Below the pieces are notes generated by a model that ran no database searches, had not been told where the DNA came from, and saw nothing but the letters and a program-made list of their open reading frames with translations. A program made the position numbers and the translations under genes. This document shows positions 22,958 to 35,133 of a stretch of DNA of 64,000 nt, piece after piece. Position 1 is the stretch's first letter; each line of letters begins with the position of its first letter. The DNA is taken from positions 806,001 to 870,000 of the forward strand of contig JBBPFI010000008.1 in NCBI GenBank assembly GCA_037974965.1, in the 5' to 3' direction. This stretch comes from Dacryopinax spathularia (lineage: Eukaryota > Basidiomycota > Dacrymycetes > Dacrymycetales > Dacrymycetaceae).

Positions 22958-23374
22958 ATCATGTGACCCAATAGTCTCAGTACCGACAGTCCTTGCAATG
23001 CACAGATGCTATCACATCCTCAGAAATATACTCCCTACATCGACCGCGGGACTAGTCCAATGGGTGTTAATGCGTCACGGACAGGCCGCCATCCAGATTC
23101 CAATGCGTGGGTGCGCTCTGATGCTCGCACACCGCGTCTACACTGTGCTAACGACGGTTTGTGGCAAGATGCGTGGTCGAGTCGCACGCGAAAATGAGGG
23201 CGTTGGTCCGTCCTGGTGCAAATCCGCATTCGGACCCGTTCAAAGTCGACATGCGCAGGTCACCACACATTCAACCTTGCTCTCTGCTCGACCACCGCCG
23301 CAGACGTCCATCGCCCTACTCTCCAAACTCTCCCACCCTAGCGGTTCACCCTGGTTACGCAGCACCCGTCGGCG
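22958..23374. other. intergenic
   Basis: Nothing recognised. Overlapping short frames on both strands have no conserved motif. Confidence 0.3.
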
Positions 23375-25231
23375 ATGGTTGAAGGGAAGGAGGTCACAGC
23401 AGTGGAGGAGGAACAGAGGCTCCACGCGGACGGCGAGGGTGGTACTGAAGGCATTGTCTGGAAAGACCCGTTGGGCGTGGTTGAGGACGAGCTGAGCCGC
23501 ACGAGGAGTGCGCCTCAGCTGCATGTCAGTGATGGGGAAGGATGGCGAGCCAGTGATGCGTTAGGAGTGGGGCGAGGAGGAGCGCACCGCCGCCGTGATA
23601 GGCCGGTGTCAGTAATGCCGCGCAGGAACAAACCTGGATCGGCGACGGCCACCCTGGCCGTTCTGGCCCTGAACCCACTTCCTCAACGTACCCCGAGCGC
23701 CGTATCGGACTCGTCGTTCGAACTCAACATCATGGCGAAGGAAACGTCCGCTCCGGCCCTTCCACAATCGCAGACGAGCAAAGCAAGTCCGGTTGACGAC
23801 CATGCACTCTCACACAATGCCGACGCGGAGGAACCAGACATCATACCAACCAGTGTCACTACAACGTGGCACATGCCGGCGAGCGAGCGACGCGAAGAAC
23901 CCTTACCAAGTGAATTCGTGAAGACGGCCAGTCCTGACGACAGTGATGAAGACGACCGCATCCCCAGTGCCGAGACGGAGGAGAACCGCGCAACTGCCCC
24001 ACCGACGACAAGCCAAAGGGTACCGGCCAACACTCGAGATAACGACGATGGTGAGGCGCAGATCTCCGCCCAAGAAGGCGAAGGCGATGACGGCGCGCCT
24101 GCGTCACCGATGAGCGTATCAGCGCGTGTACCGGTCTCAGGAAGAAACGATAGCGGTGGACAATTTCTTGAGCAAGGCACTCACGACGAAGCTGCATTCG
24201 CCATGGAGGTTGCCGGAGGGGAACGAGCAGAAGAGGAGTGCGTGGATAACGGCCTGGCGGGACGCGTCATGGGTGAAGCGGAGCAAGACGACGACGCCGT
24301 CCACATCACGGGCCCGACGACAGCCAAGGCAAACACTCCTGGCTTACCACTTGTCGACATCGGCGACTACAGTATTCCTGGCTCACCACCCATCGATCCC
24401 GACGACTACCTGACTCCTGGTTTGCCACCCATCGATCCGGCCGACTACAGTACCCCAGCCTTACCACCCATCCATTCCGGCGACTACAGTATGCGAGACG
24501 AATTGGCGCGTTATACTCTGGACGATCCCAGATTCTGGAGATTTGCGGCTGAAGCTTGCGTAGACGGCAAGGATTGGGAAATCTGGATGCAACCCGCCAT
24601 CATGGAGGCGGTAAGGCATAATAGGCTTGGGGTACGCATACTGTTCAACCTCGCCTTGGCAGTAGGCTGACCATCCATTTAGCGTCTTCGTAATACAGCA
24701 CGATCAAGTGAAGCGGAAATCGCCTCGGACGAACGCCTGTGGGGTGCACCCATCCAAGCCTGGAAAGCAAGTGCGCCCGAAAAGAAAGAGCATCTGATCA
24801 GGAAGATGGCCATCACCCTTCGCGATGGTTGTGTCGACCGCTTCTACTGGAATCAACAGAAGCTTCAACTGAGCGAAGAGGGTCACAAAGTATGGAACGA
24901 TTTTGGGATGAGCTGGACGCTCTGGCAAGGTAGACGTCGCGCATCCAAGGTCGCGGGGAGGATCGACCACATGACTTGGAGGGAAGACTTAGCTCTGGAT
25001 TGGGGTATCGTGAAACTAGGTGTAATGAAGCTCGGTCGCGCGCCTAAGTACCTCCTGATGAAGCACTGGTTTTGGTGCCTCGAAACGCTAAGTAAGTCCA
25101 AACATCGGCGCCAATCGAACTGGCTGACATTCCCCTACATAGTCTGCTTCTTCATACTCTGGAAAGCTCTCGGAATGACGCCGACAGCATGGATAACGGG
25201 ATTGGTAGGTGTACGGGGACACGTTAATTAG
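23375..25231 (+). CDS. acidic, repeat-containing protein of unknown function
   Basis: Exon 1 is a 430-codon frame, largely disordered and acidic. Translation may begin at the ATG at 23375 or, more simply, at 23615 (MPRRNKPG). Near its end are four tandem 14-residue repeats of the type PGLPPIDPxDYST (about 24330-24490). An intron (about 24633-24681) joins NRLG to RLRNTARSSEAE. Exon 2 encodes a folded-looking region rich in Trp (VWNDFGMSWTLWQGRRRASK, then LLMKHWFWCLETL). A further intron follows near 25092-25140, and the 3' end is not certain. I recognise no family. Confidence 0.5.
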
Positions 25232-25474
25232 TGATGTACCCCGGTCGCGGCGCCCTTCTCGAACGGCTGGGCTATATGCGTGTAGGATTGACGGCTTATG
25301 AATGGTATGCTCGTTAGGGGACATAGCGTGATGTGATGTGAAATTACTAGTAAACCTAGTGAAGGGCAGCCGGGCAAGACTTCCGAGGTAAGGTGAGGAT
25401 GTGAGGGTCGCGGTTAGTTGGTACCCGCGTCGCGCCCCTGAGCCCGCAAGCGGCTTAACCTGTGACCATCAACC

Positions 25475-27123
25475 ATGATTAACATTCTCAGCATGGTTCC
25501 TATCCAAGACAGAATCCTCGATAGCTTGAGGCCCCGGGACTTGATAAATGTGGCGTCAACCGCAAAGGGAATGGAACGAGCGCTGGACATTCTTTGGGAG
25601 GACATCGGGAGTGATGCGCTTGAGGGAATATTCCACATTATCCGCGAATGTCATTCTCAGAACGACGCAGTGAGTACCTGGTGCATTGTTCCCCGTGGAG
25701 CCTTCTTCATAAATGCAAGGCTGCCCGTCGTGCTCGGTTCTACAGCGAAAAAGTCCGCTCGTTGGACTTAACGACGTTCGAGCAGCACGACACGAGATAC
25801 ATTGGACTCGGCATCAGTTCGATCCGTTTGGCTACTGGGCAACGTCCGTTCCCAAACTTGAAGCGTGTTCTCGTCGATGTGGTTGACCCTGAAGGCTTCC
25901 TTCTGCTCGAGTTGGTTTGTGGACCCAATCTCAAGGCCATTGACATCTACGTGACTGACACTGCGAGGCGTTATGCCGCGCATACATGGAACGAAGCTTA
26001 CCAACAGGCGATGCATACGACCAGCTCGTGCACGAGCCTCCAACACTTGACTATTATGGGCGGGGAAAGCGTAGGACTTCAACACACGGCCTTGGCAAGT
26101 GTCCAGATGTTTCGGCCGTATCCTCGCTTGGAACGGGTGGGACTCAGCCTCGACTTCGTGACGGGAGGCATGTTATATGCGCTTCAACACAAGCTGAGCG
26201 TAAAGCGGATCGACTTCGTCGGCCCAAGAGGACTCAGAACGATGTGTGAGAACCGCAAGACCTGGCGTTTGTCTCAAGCATGGTCCGCGTTGAAGCATGT
26301 GACAATCGACGGGGAGATGAAGGACATCCTGCGCTTGCTTCGCTGTTTACACGCCGAGCTCCACGTTCTTCATGTTGTTGCCACATGCCCCCTGCCGAAC
26401 ATTGGCTGTCGAATGCTCTCCGAAATTATTGCAACGCAGTACCCGGCCCTTGAGGACCTTGCCGTCAACCTTCGTTGCCAATTCCATCGCAACGACTTGG
26501 GGCCGTTCGACTTCGACCATGCACTCGGCCCTCTTCATACTTGCAAACTGCTCCGCCGTCTTGCCTTCAACTATGAGGGCGATCGACCTTTACGGCTAAA
26601 AGACGCCTCTATCATCGCACTTACAAGGCCAATGCGCGTTCTGAATACGGTCGAGATCAGCTGGGGGAAGCCAAGCGGTATTCTCTCTTTCAATGCTGGG
26701 CTAACAGGAGAGGCGCAGGGTGTGCCCTTGCAGACGATCGCCGCTCTGAGCATGGAGCACCCTGCTCTGGTTTACGTGCAGTTGACATCTGCGTTCTGTA
26801 AAGACGATCAAGACGAGGACTGTTTTCCCAAGACAACCAATGAGCTGTGTATCGAAGTGAAGCGCTTTGAGGGCGATCCCTCGTTCTTGGCCAAAGTCGT
26901 GCGCACATTGTGGCCCGCCTTGCAAATCCGATGTTCGCCCGAGACAACTGCAGCCAGATTCTGGAAAGCCGCAGAACAGATCAATCGCGAGTTTGCCAAT
27001 GCTTGGTGGAATTTGATCTGGACTCAAGCCAAAAACATGGAGATGATATTAGAAAGTTGGGACGGGAAGAGCATGGGTACCGGGGTGGTCGGAGGAGATT
27101 CGCGGGCAGATGTGTGTGCATAG
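25475..27123 (+). CDS. F-box/LRR-like protein
   Basis: ATG at 25475. Residues 7-45 (VPIQDRILDSLRPRDLINVA, then a conserved Trp in DILWEDIG) fit a degenerate F-box. One intron near 25671-25722 (GTGAGT to GCAAG) joins the F-box exon to a 460-codon exon ending at 27123. The rest has repeated strand-loop segments of LRR type (LKRVLVDVVDPEGF, LKAIDIYV, LERVGLSLDF, LKHVTIDGEM). F-box proteins recruit substrates to SCF ubiquitin ligases through Skp1. Large F-box families with poor conservation are common in basidiomycetes. The partner is unknown. Confidence 0.65.
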
Positions 27124-27517
27124 AGAGGCCGGAGTCGGAGCGTGTTTCAAAGTATTAACACAGCTACCTACATCATACGTTCCAGTGGATGAAATAATTC
27201 CCTTATAATGCATAACATAAGAAGTATTCCCGTGGTTGCCCTGGGCCCAACTGTCAGCCGGAGCTGCGGATGGAGCAGCGGCGATATCCAGGCCAGATGG
27301 ATGCGGATGATTAGGGGCGACCTGTCACTTTGGCAGATGAGGCGAGCAAAGGTATAAGGCCCTTTTGACCTCCGCGTGGGCAATATCTCAATCTTCATTC
27401 CTCTTTATACTACCAAGTACTTGCAAGAAGGGAAGAGAAAGGAACGTATGACATGCGCAGCACAATGAATCAGATGAGCCATATCGTTTGTATAGGATAC
27501 ATTTGCGGCCGCTTGGT
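27124..27517. other. intergenic between convergent genes
   Basis: Two genes converge here, so it should hold their terminators. No other feature seen. Confidence 0.35.
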
Positions 27518-28403
27518 CTAATAACAGATTGGACGCTGCACCAGTTCGCGATACACATTGAGCAATGGCCGCAGATCCTGCCACCATTGGGCCTGAAGCT
27601 GAAGCGCATCACGATCTTGATCTAAGAAGAGCTGGAGGTGATTGAGAAGTGCAGCCGCGAAGGTGTCTGCATCACAAGAGAGCAGAGAGGATTCGATTTG
27701 TGCCCATTGTGAATCATGACGCGCCCTAAGTGCTGCCTTCTCATCCTTGATCAAGAGGGAAAGCTGCGCGAATGACGATGCGAGGGACGAGTTGCAAGGC
27801 GTCACCTGGATTCGAGCTAGGAAGTCATCAAGATAAATGTAGCAGCGGGAAGGACGGGGACTAACCAAGTTCCTCCAAGACTCGCTCGCATTGTTGCTCC
27901 GCGGGGCAGAACAAGAGGGCCGTGGACGGAAAGCGTGGTTGAGGTAAGTGAGTGGTATTGGCGGTTTGAGAGGAAAGCGACTGCGCGCCTGGCTGCATTT
28001 TGCTACGAAGCGGCTGGTAAGAGGCAAGCGAGAGGGCGTCCGCGCATCTTAAAAGCGGAAAGTGGACCTGTACAGTTCTGAGGATGGCTTCAAGTTGTGG
28101 CTTGACCCAAAGCCGAGGAGCCTGTCTGACGGTGGCGAGGTGAGGTACTACACGTGGTCGGGCGGCTGTATTGGAAGTGTCCAAGGAGGACAGAGGAGGG
28201 ACGTAAGGCCAGGGAGGACATAAGAAAAGCGAGTTCGAGGTGGGCGAATAAAGTCGTGCAGGTGGAGCGGCATTGATTTTGTCAAAGTCACGGATGTGTG
28301 GAGGCGAAAGGACATGACTGCGTATCGCAGAGCGTCTACGTTGGTAAATAATGTCGGTGGGTTGGAGACAGAGAGAGGAGAAAGTCCCACAGCTCTCGAT
28401 CAT
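27518..28403 (-). CDS. hypothetical protein, two exons
   Basis: ATG at 28403. A 49-nt intron (GTTAGT to TTCCTAG, about 27822-27870) joins ERVLEEL to ARIQVTPCN in phase 1, giving a protein of about 275-280 residues. The C-terminal half looks helical (LASSFAQLSLLIKDEKAALR, then LLNHLQLFLDQDRDALQLQA). The N-terminal half is Pro/Ser-rich with PPWPYVPPLSSLD. No known family. The clean splice and the helical C-terminus support a real gene. Confidence 0.55.
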
Positions 28404-29713
28404 GGCTACGTGGAGATGGACATCACAGCGGAGAACAGCGCGCCAATCTCAAATCGCCAGAGACAGAAACGAGAGGAAGATCCATAGTATCAAGGATGGC
28501 TGCGTGGATATGAACATCAATTGAGACCAACATGCCTATCTCAACCTCGGCGCGAGACAGAATTAAGCGCTCGTTGGCTGTGGTGGTTAGGATCCGGTCG
28601 GACGGTGAAGACGGGAGTAAACGGAATCGCAGAAATACAAAATGTCCTGGAATCTTGCGTTGGGTCCAATCTGGGGTCTCCAGGGTGCTGTCCGCTCCCG
28701 GACGCGGCCAGCAAGCTGTCCGCTCCTCGTTTCCATACGGCAGGCACCCTTATAGCCGCTCTGCCGCGAGGCGGGCATCATCTGGCCATCCGCGCCCCGC
28801 GGCAGAGGGGAGGGGGTGGCTGCCAGGCGGTAGAGACGGTACCCCCGTCACCGCCCTCGGCCGCCAGCTGAGTTTTTCCTGATGACATCGGTTTTACGCA
28901 GTTATATAACAGAGGAAGTGCCCGTAGTTGATAGAGGCAGTTGTGGGCGATGGTATATGTCTTCGAGACTTGGGCTTGCATATATCTCGTTCCAAAAGCC
29001 TGTACCGCGTAATCGCGCGTCGTAACTGACTGCGATGCACTCACCATCCTGTCAGGCCATTGATAGATGGCATTTGGGATGAGGATGCCTGCTTAACCGC
29101 TCGACGCGGTGTGGAATCGCGAGATGATGTCACGCGTCATCGGGGAGCCGTTGCAGTGGGTTAGCGATCTCATCTGACTCGCCCCCCTCCTAGGCCTCGA
29201 GTGGGCTGAGTTTGGACTAACTAAGGCATATATGGGAATTAGAGGCACGGCTCGTGTAGAGCCCGCAGTCATCAGAGCGTAAGCGACCAAAGAAGCGCCC
29301 ATAATCGCACGAAGTGTGGCAAATCGCCCCTTGGGAGAAAATGAGAACAGCAACTCATGATAGAGCAAACGATCTGTGCTCACTATCCATCATTTCGGAG
29401 ATACCTAACCACGCAGGCTATCATTAGGCAAAGAGCTGAGCGAGAGAGGTTGGCTAGTATTGTAATGAGGAGGTCGGAGGTGCAAAGTGGCACCCGTCAT
29501 CACACAGCTGTTTGGGCAAGGAACTTGCGCCACAGTGGTCCGACAATGTCGAGTGACGGTAGGACGAGATCGCAAGAAAGTGAACAAAACGACTTAGATA
29601 CAATAAAGCGGTGCGCGTACAGCAGGCATACAAATACAATCATGAGTAACCAACCGCCGAAACCAGATAAATCAAGTATACATATCGCCTACAGAATAGG
29701 GCTTCCACCGTGC
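28404..29713. other. 1.3-kb stretch with no recognised gene
   Basis: Open frames occur on both strands but none has protein-like motifs. A GC-rich part (28640-28880) is followed by a TATATAA sequence near 28903. A weak direct duplication (GATGGCTGCGTGGATATGAAC near 28494 versus CATGGCTACGTGGAGATGGAC near 28401) starts the stretch. Confidence 0.4.
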
Positions 29714-31075
29714 TCAGAAGGCCGCTTCACCTCTCTCATCCACTACCCTCACACCTTTCTTCTTCAGCGCGCTCGCAGGCTCCAGCATCCCTCGCCTCAC
29801 ACCCGTATCCCCTGCCCGGCCGAGCTGGCGCAACCAGCGAAACTCCATCAGCTTCACTTCCTTGAGGTTGTGTAGGCTGGCATAGGGTATACCGGATCGG
29901 ATAAAGTTGGTATATTCGGCCGTCGAAAGCGGACGAGGAAGGGAGATGTTTTGAAGCGGATGAAGTCGGCCACGGGGAGGCGGTTCAAGGGGCTGCGGAA
30001 GTGGGTGAAGCAGCGCGAGGGATAGCAGGTCCGGGCAGAGAGAGAGGAGGTTGGAGGGAGGCGCGATGGGGAGAGAGGGCCATTCTGGTCCTCGGGCGAA
30101 GGAGAGGGAGGTGAGCTTCGGCCCGTGGGCGGTGAGGAAGGCGGTGATGCGTTCGCTTGGCTCGCCGGTGTAGGGCGTGACGGTGAGGTTTCGGAGTGCG
30201 GGTAAGGGAGAGAAGAGAAGGACTTCGAGGAACGGTGCGCTCGGTAGGCCGATTAGAGCCAGCGTGTGTAGGTGGTCGAGCCGAAGCCGGTGGTTGGGAC
30301 GGACGGCAGGCGCATATACAGCTGCAGGCATCCCCGTGCCACACACCTGCAGTTCTTCTAGCAGCCTGCATTCGCTCAGTAGGGTCAGGAGCGCGTCTTC
30401 CTTCCCGCTTCTGTCTTCCCTCCATGCTAGGCCCCTGATCCGCCTTAATCTCCGGCAATTCTCGCCCAGTCCTTTCACCACCCCAGCGCAGACCATCCAC
30501 TCTCGCCGAAGGGTGATGTCCTCCAATCGCGGCAGAAGAGGCCAGAGAGATTGAAGACTGCTGTTGAGCTGGAGTAATTGACGGTTCGTGAGGTGGGGCG
30601 GGAGGAGGGAGAGATCGAGGGTGCGGATCCAGCCTGCTGGGATAGAGTAGGGCTGTCGATGCAGAGGGGACCATAGTGCGTCCGTTGCTCGTAAGTGTGA
30701 GAGCAGCGAGTCGAACGTCGCAATGCTCGGGATATACGGCGATGAATACAATTCTGGTAATGCCACGCGCTATGTACGATCAGCTGAGGGTATCAGATAC
30801 AAACAGCACGAGGAGCGTACCTTCCACCACTTGCACACCCGAGCGACGCTCCATCTCCACCTTTCGTCTTCCTCACTTCTCGTATCATCCTCGTCTCTCC
30901 GTATAGCGAGAATCACGATGCGGGCCCATAGTTCTGTCGGTAATGGCTGGAGATGGATGACCGGTAATAGGGGTAGGAGGAGGAGCAGGCTTTGGCGCGT
31001 CTTTGCTGGACTGAGGAATGTGGTATGCGGTGGGGACGATGACAACGGGTCAATGGTTACAGTTGCTGTGGCCAT
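29714..31075 (-). CDS. F-box/LRR-like protein, paralogue of the 54.7-56.0 kb gene
   Basis: Exon 1 (31075-30821) has an F-box-like segment LQPLPTELWARIVILAIR followed by WRWSVARVCKWWK. A 51-nt intron (30820-30770) joins it to exon 2 (30769-29714), which reads RVALPELYSSPYIPSIATF and continues with LRR-like segments. The predicted protein is about 435 residues. The gene at 54686-56004 is its paralogue in opposite orientation, with closely matching blocks such as VNSSLQSLWPLLPHLE versus LNSSLQSLWPLLPRLE and LTVTPYxGxPxERITAFL. The start at 31075 was chosen over an upstream GTG. It carries a 23-codon insertion (TFLSPAK to PVIH) where the paralogue has an intron. Presumed SCF substrate receptor. 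Confidence 0.75.
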
Positions 31076-31952
31076 ACACACTTATGAAGAGCAAAGTCCA
31101 GCAGTAGCGATGCGGACAAGGTGACCGTACTGACGAAAGAGCCGGCGAGGAGAGTAAAGCTGTGTGAGCACGAGGACGATGGGATGGGGATGGGCGCCTA
31201 AGATGGTGAAAGGAGTTGAGCGCGGTTGAGCGCGCGATCGGACGATCGGCCCGCCTCCCGGGATCTTCTCCGCATCGGGTCGCCCCGGATCACAAAACGC
31301 GGCGCGTCATCGATCGTGTTGCTTTCCAACCCGCATCCCCCTCTGGTCTTGTCCAAAATGAATCGAATACCACTCGGAGATACTCAGTGCGCAGTAGACG
31401 TTTGACGATGTTATCTGCATGCAAGCCAAATTCATGGCAACTCTGACAATGAAGCAAGAGAAGTATTATTGGGGCTGAACAATCGCCCATTGCCCCAACT
31501 CCTACTTCCAGGTATTCGATACTACTGAACCGAACACGATGCTTCCAACCCAGGGGAAGGGATAGGCGTATCCGAGTGATGTACGACCAGTCGACAAGAC
31601 GCCGTAAAGAGATAGGCTTAGCACTTCTCTCGAATGGCAGTCGTCGAGAACATGAGAAGGAGGGGTTTGAGTTCGATTCCAAATGACGAGGGGATTGGTT
31701 GCTCAAGAAGAGAACACGATTATCGAAATGCTCTGATTTAGAACTGTGTGAAAGCAGATTGCAGAACTAGACACCATTCGGACCACATTCTAGGGCACTA
31801 AATTTAGCGCACCGGAGTTATCACCGATATGGGCGCTTGTGTTTCCACGTCAACGGCGCGCAGCAGAGAACCCTTACGAGCGACAGTGTCGGCTCTGGCA
31901 GCGTGCTCGACCTGAATCCAAGGCACACGACCTCGGTGAACACTCCTCTCTC
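31076..31952. other. divergent intergenic region, F-box gene to mannosidase
   Basis: The genes on both sides start here and diverge. No recognisable gene or repeat. An open frame at 31290-31706 (minus) lacks protein-like motifs. Confidence 0.35.
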
Positions 31953-34350
31953 ATGGCCAGCTCAGCCGGCTTAAGAGAGCGCAAAAAGGGCTCAGCAGCG
32001 TCCAAGGTACCTGCAAGCCCGACGACGGCGAAGGAATCGGCTACTCCCGTATCGTCCACACCTGCAGATGACGGAGCTCAGGTACGCACGCCCCAGCCAC
32101 AGGGTAACCGCAGGGTCGAAGGTTCACGCTTGTCCGCAGGATCCTCCCGGAAAGCTGTCGACCACTCGACAGAGAATCCGATACCTCATCTGGGCTGCGT
32201 TCCTTACCTCTTTGACAGTCTACATCGCGCAATATGTGGGTCGTTGTCCGGAGGAGAGCTTGGGAGGAGCTGATCTCGATCTAGTTTGGATACCTACTGC
32301 CCACGCAGCATATACGTCCACCACGACTCGATGATCTTGACGCTTGGCAACCGCATTTCCCATCACCAGAAGAGGTGGTGACGACAGCCGATGTGGAGAA
32401 ACGAGAGGCGGTGGTAAAAGCTTTCAAGGTACGCCTCGTTACCCCGCAGTGGTGCACCACGGTTGACGCTCAATGGTTCAATTTCACGTAGGAAGCATGG
32501 GCAGCCTACGAGACCGATGCATTCGGCTCAGATGAATATCATCCTATCTCGCATACGGGATCGAATCTATCTGCCGATGGCGGTATAGGGTACATGATCG
32601 TCGATGCGCTGGATACGATCATCCTCATGGGTTTAGAGCCGGAGTACGAGCGAGCGAGGGAGTGGGTAGAAAATGGGTTGAGCTTTGACCGCGGTGGGGG
32701 ACAGAACCTGTTTGAGGTGCGTTATGCATTTCTTAGTCAGGATAGGATGTCCTGATCCCCTGGTGCAGGTGACAATCCGGATCCTCGGTGGGCTCCTAAG
32801 CGCCTACGCGCTAACACAAGACCCGCTCTACCTCTCTCGCTCACAAGAGCTCGCCGCCCGCCTCATGCCCGCATTCCAGACTCCGTCAGGTATTCCGCTT
32901 ACCCTCATCGACCTGAAAGAGCGCAAAGGGATAGCAGATGCGGACAATCAGGGACTGAGCGGGACGGCAGAGGCGACGACGCTCCAGCTGGAGTTCAAGT
33001 ACCTTGCCGAGCTGACGGGGGAGGAAGAGCTCTGGGTGACGGTGGAGAGGGTTATGGCTGCCGTCAAGCGGGCGATGCACTCGTATGTCGTGCCGATCTT
33101 TATCAAGTGCGTGCATGCTGGTTCTGCCGCCGGGGCCGTGACTCATGGGTGGATTGTTAGCCCGAACACAGGAGAGTTCCATGTATCGGAAGTGAGACTG
33201 GGATCGAGAGGGGACTCGTACTATGAATATCTTTTGTGAGCCCCTGGAGAATCCGCCATCAACCTACTCTGACTCTCTCCAGAAAGCAATACCTTCAGAC
33301 GGTTGGTCCCGTGCCCATGTGTTGAGTAGCCGTACTCACCTGGACGATGCATATAGGACCGCTCCGAACCCGTGTACCGCCAGATGTACGACAACGCGAT
33401 GACGGAGATCGACCAGTTCCTGATCCACCGAACGGGGAAGAGTAACCTCACGTTCACAGCAGAGATGCATCCCTACCGGGGGCCAGAGGGGCAACTGTGA
33501 GCTTCCTTCCACTACATATCCCCCGCCGTCTGACTTAGGCTCTCCGGAACCAGGAATTGGAGATTATTGGGAAAACAGGACCACCTGGCGTGTTTCCTTG
33601 CTGGCAGCCTTCTACTAGGCGTCACGGAAGGCCAGCCGCCCGTCCCGCCAGACCCGAGTACCTGGACACTAGAAGATAAGCGGGACTGGAGGAACGGCGA
33701 GGAGCTGATCAAGACGTGCATGGCCACGCACGAGACTGCGACGTAAGTTCGTTGCGGGTTGTCTGTGGGACGGACGATGCTAAGTCGATGGATCCAGCGG
33801 TCTGGCACCTGAGATCGCTATGTTCCATAATGCGAATGATCCGAAGGCAAAGGACCAGGATTGGTATGTCAAGCGCGGAAAGTGAGTTTCAAGTTGCGGC
33901 ATTGTCCTGCGCTTCAATTGCTGAGTAACCTCAGGGACGGCTCTGCTATCCTCGATGGCCGGTACATCCTGCGCCCGGAGACGACCGAATCCCTCTTCAT
34001 CGCCTTCCGCCTAACGGGCGACCAAAAATATCGAGACTACGGCTGGAAGATATTCCAGTCCATCGAGCGACACTGCAAGCTCCCCTCGGGCGCCTATGCA
34101 GCCGTAAAGGACGTCGAGACCTTGCCCGTCCAGTGGGAGGACAAGATGGAGACGTTCATGATGAGTGAGACGCTCAAGTACCTCTTCCTGCTGTTTAGCG
34201 ATGCGAGCGTGCTGCCCTTAGATAGTGAGTCTTCTGCACTCCGCTTATTTGTGGGCTACAATGCTGATGTGTGGCCTAGGATGGGTGTTCAATACGGAGG
34301 CGCATCCATTACCGGTGTTTAGCCCGTCATTCAGGACGAGCATGATGTAA
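31953..34350 (+). CDS. mannosyl-oligosaccharide 1,2-alpha-mannosidase (GH47)
   Basis: Type II membrane enzyme that trims alpha-1,2 mannose from N-glycans in the ER or Golgi. ATG at 31953 (MASSAGLRERKKGS); an upstream in-frame GTG was rejected. A membrane segment (IRYLIWAAFLTSLTVYIAQ) comes from the second exon. The GH47 body shows EAWAAYETDAFGSDEYHPIS, GGIGYMIVDALDTIILMGL, FEVTIRILGGLLSAYAL, DGRYILRPETTESLFIAFRL and EDKMETFMMSETLKYLFLLF. It ends with WVFNTEAHPLP, whose Thr coordinates calcium in the family. Multiple short introns; the last (about 34226-34279) joins LPLD to RWVFNTEAHP. The catalytic region looks complete. Likely MNS1-type, though ER versus Golgi is not settled. Confidence 0.88.
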
Positions 34351-35133
34351 TATCATCCTGCATAGATATTATTGATTCTCGGAGGTCCACAGAAGGTCCA
34401 GAAGCAGAAACCAGCAACGAAGCAACGCTTGCTTCTGGCTTGCAGACTGCTTCAGAAGTCCGCCCGCGCCTTCCTCTCGTGTTCGGCTGTTCGTTTCAGC
34501 AGGACAGAATCCGAAGAATCTGCTAGCTGCTCAGGCACGGAGAACAGGAAGCTGAAGCACACTTCAACTGCCAATGAACGCCGTTTCAGATCTTCACTTT
34601 ACGTAACCCTCCTCCATTCCGCTTTCTTTTGTGGGGCGACTTCCCACGACCATGCGCCTATCTTCGCGGACATTCCCGCGTTCCCCATTCGTTAGACGCC
34701 TCTCCTCGGGCCCGGTCCACGGGTCCGAGATGTCCTGACAGCCACACCTCCGTTCTCCTTTTCCTGCTACCTTGCACCTCTCCCGCTCCGCGAATTTCTC
34801 GACTCAGACAACTCGACTATGAAGAGCGCTCGGGCGTGCTGGCTCAGCCTGGCTGGGTAAGACCGCAATAAGCGGAGGCATGAGGCGTTTCCTCAGGGTC
34901 CTTCGGGTAACCGGCAGATCAGATCGCACAGATACTAACGCGGGGTCGCGTCTCTTCTGATCTAGCAACCTCTGTCCAGTCACCGCCGTACTCGACAGTC
35001 TGATAACCACAATGGTTCACGGTGGACCACTTGTAATTTCCGTCTATGCAAAAACTCCTTCTAGCGGCTTCCATTGGTGGATATATAGCGGGCCACACGG
35101 GAGGAAGAGAACGATGACGGAAGTGTCCCTAGA
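34351..35133. promoter_or_regulatory. spacer and likely promoter of the GH3 gene
   Basis: No gene recognised. A TATA-like element (GGATATATAGCG) lies near 35077-35088, about 50 bp before the start codon of the beta-glucosidase. Confidence 0.35.

Noticed and set aside
28640-28880. GC-rich island with overlapping frames
   Set aside because: No conserved motif, start context or splice support; could be a promoter-type island only.
31660-31690. GTTCGATTCC, similar to a tRNA B box
   Set aside because: No A box, acceptor pairing or cloverleaf found around it.
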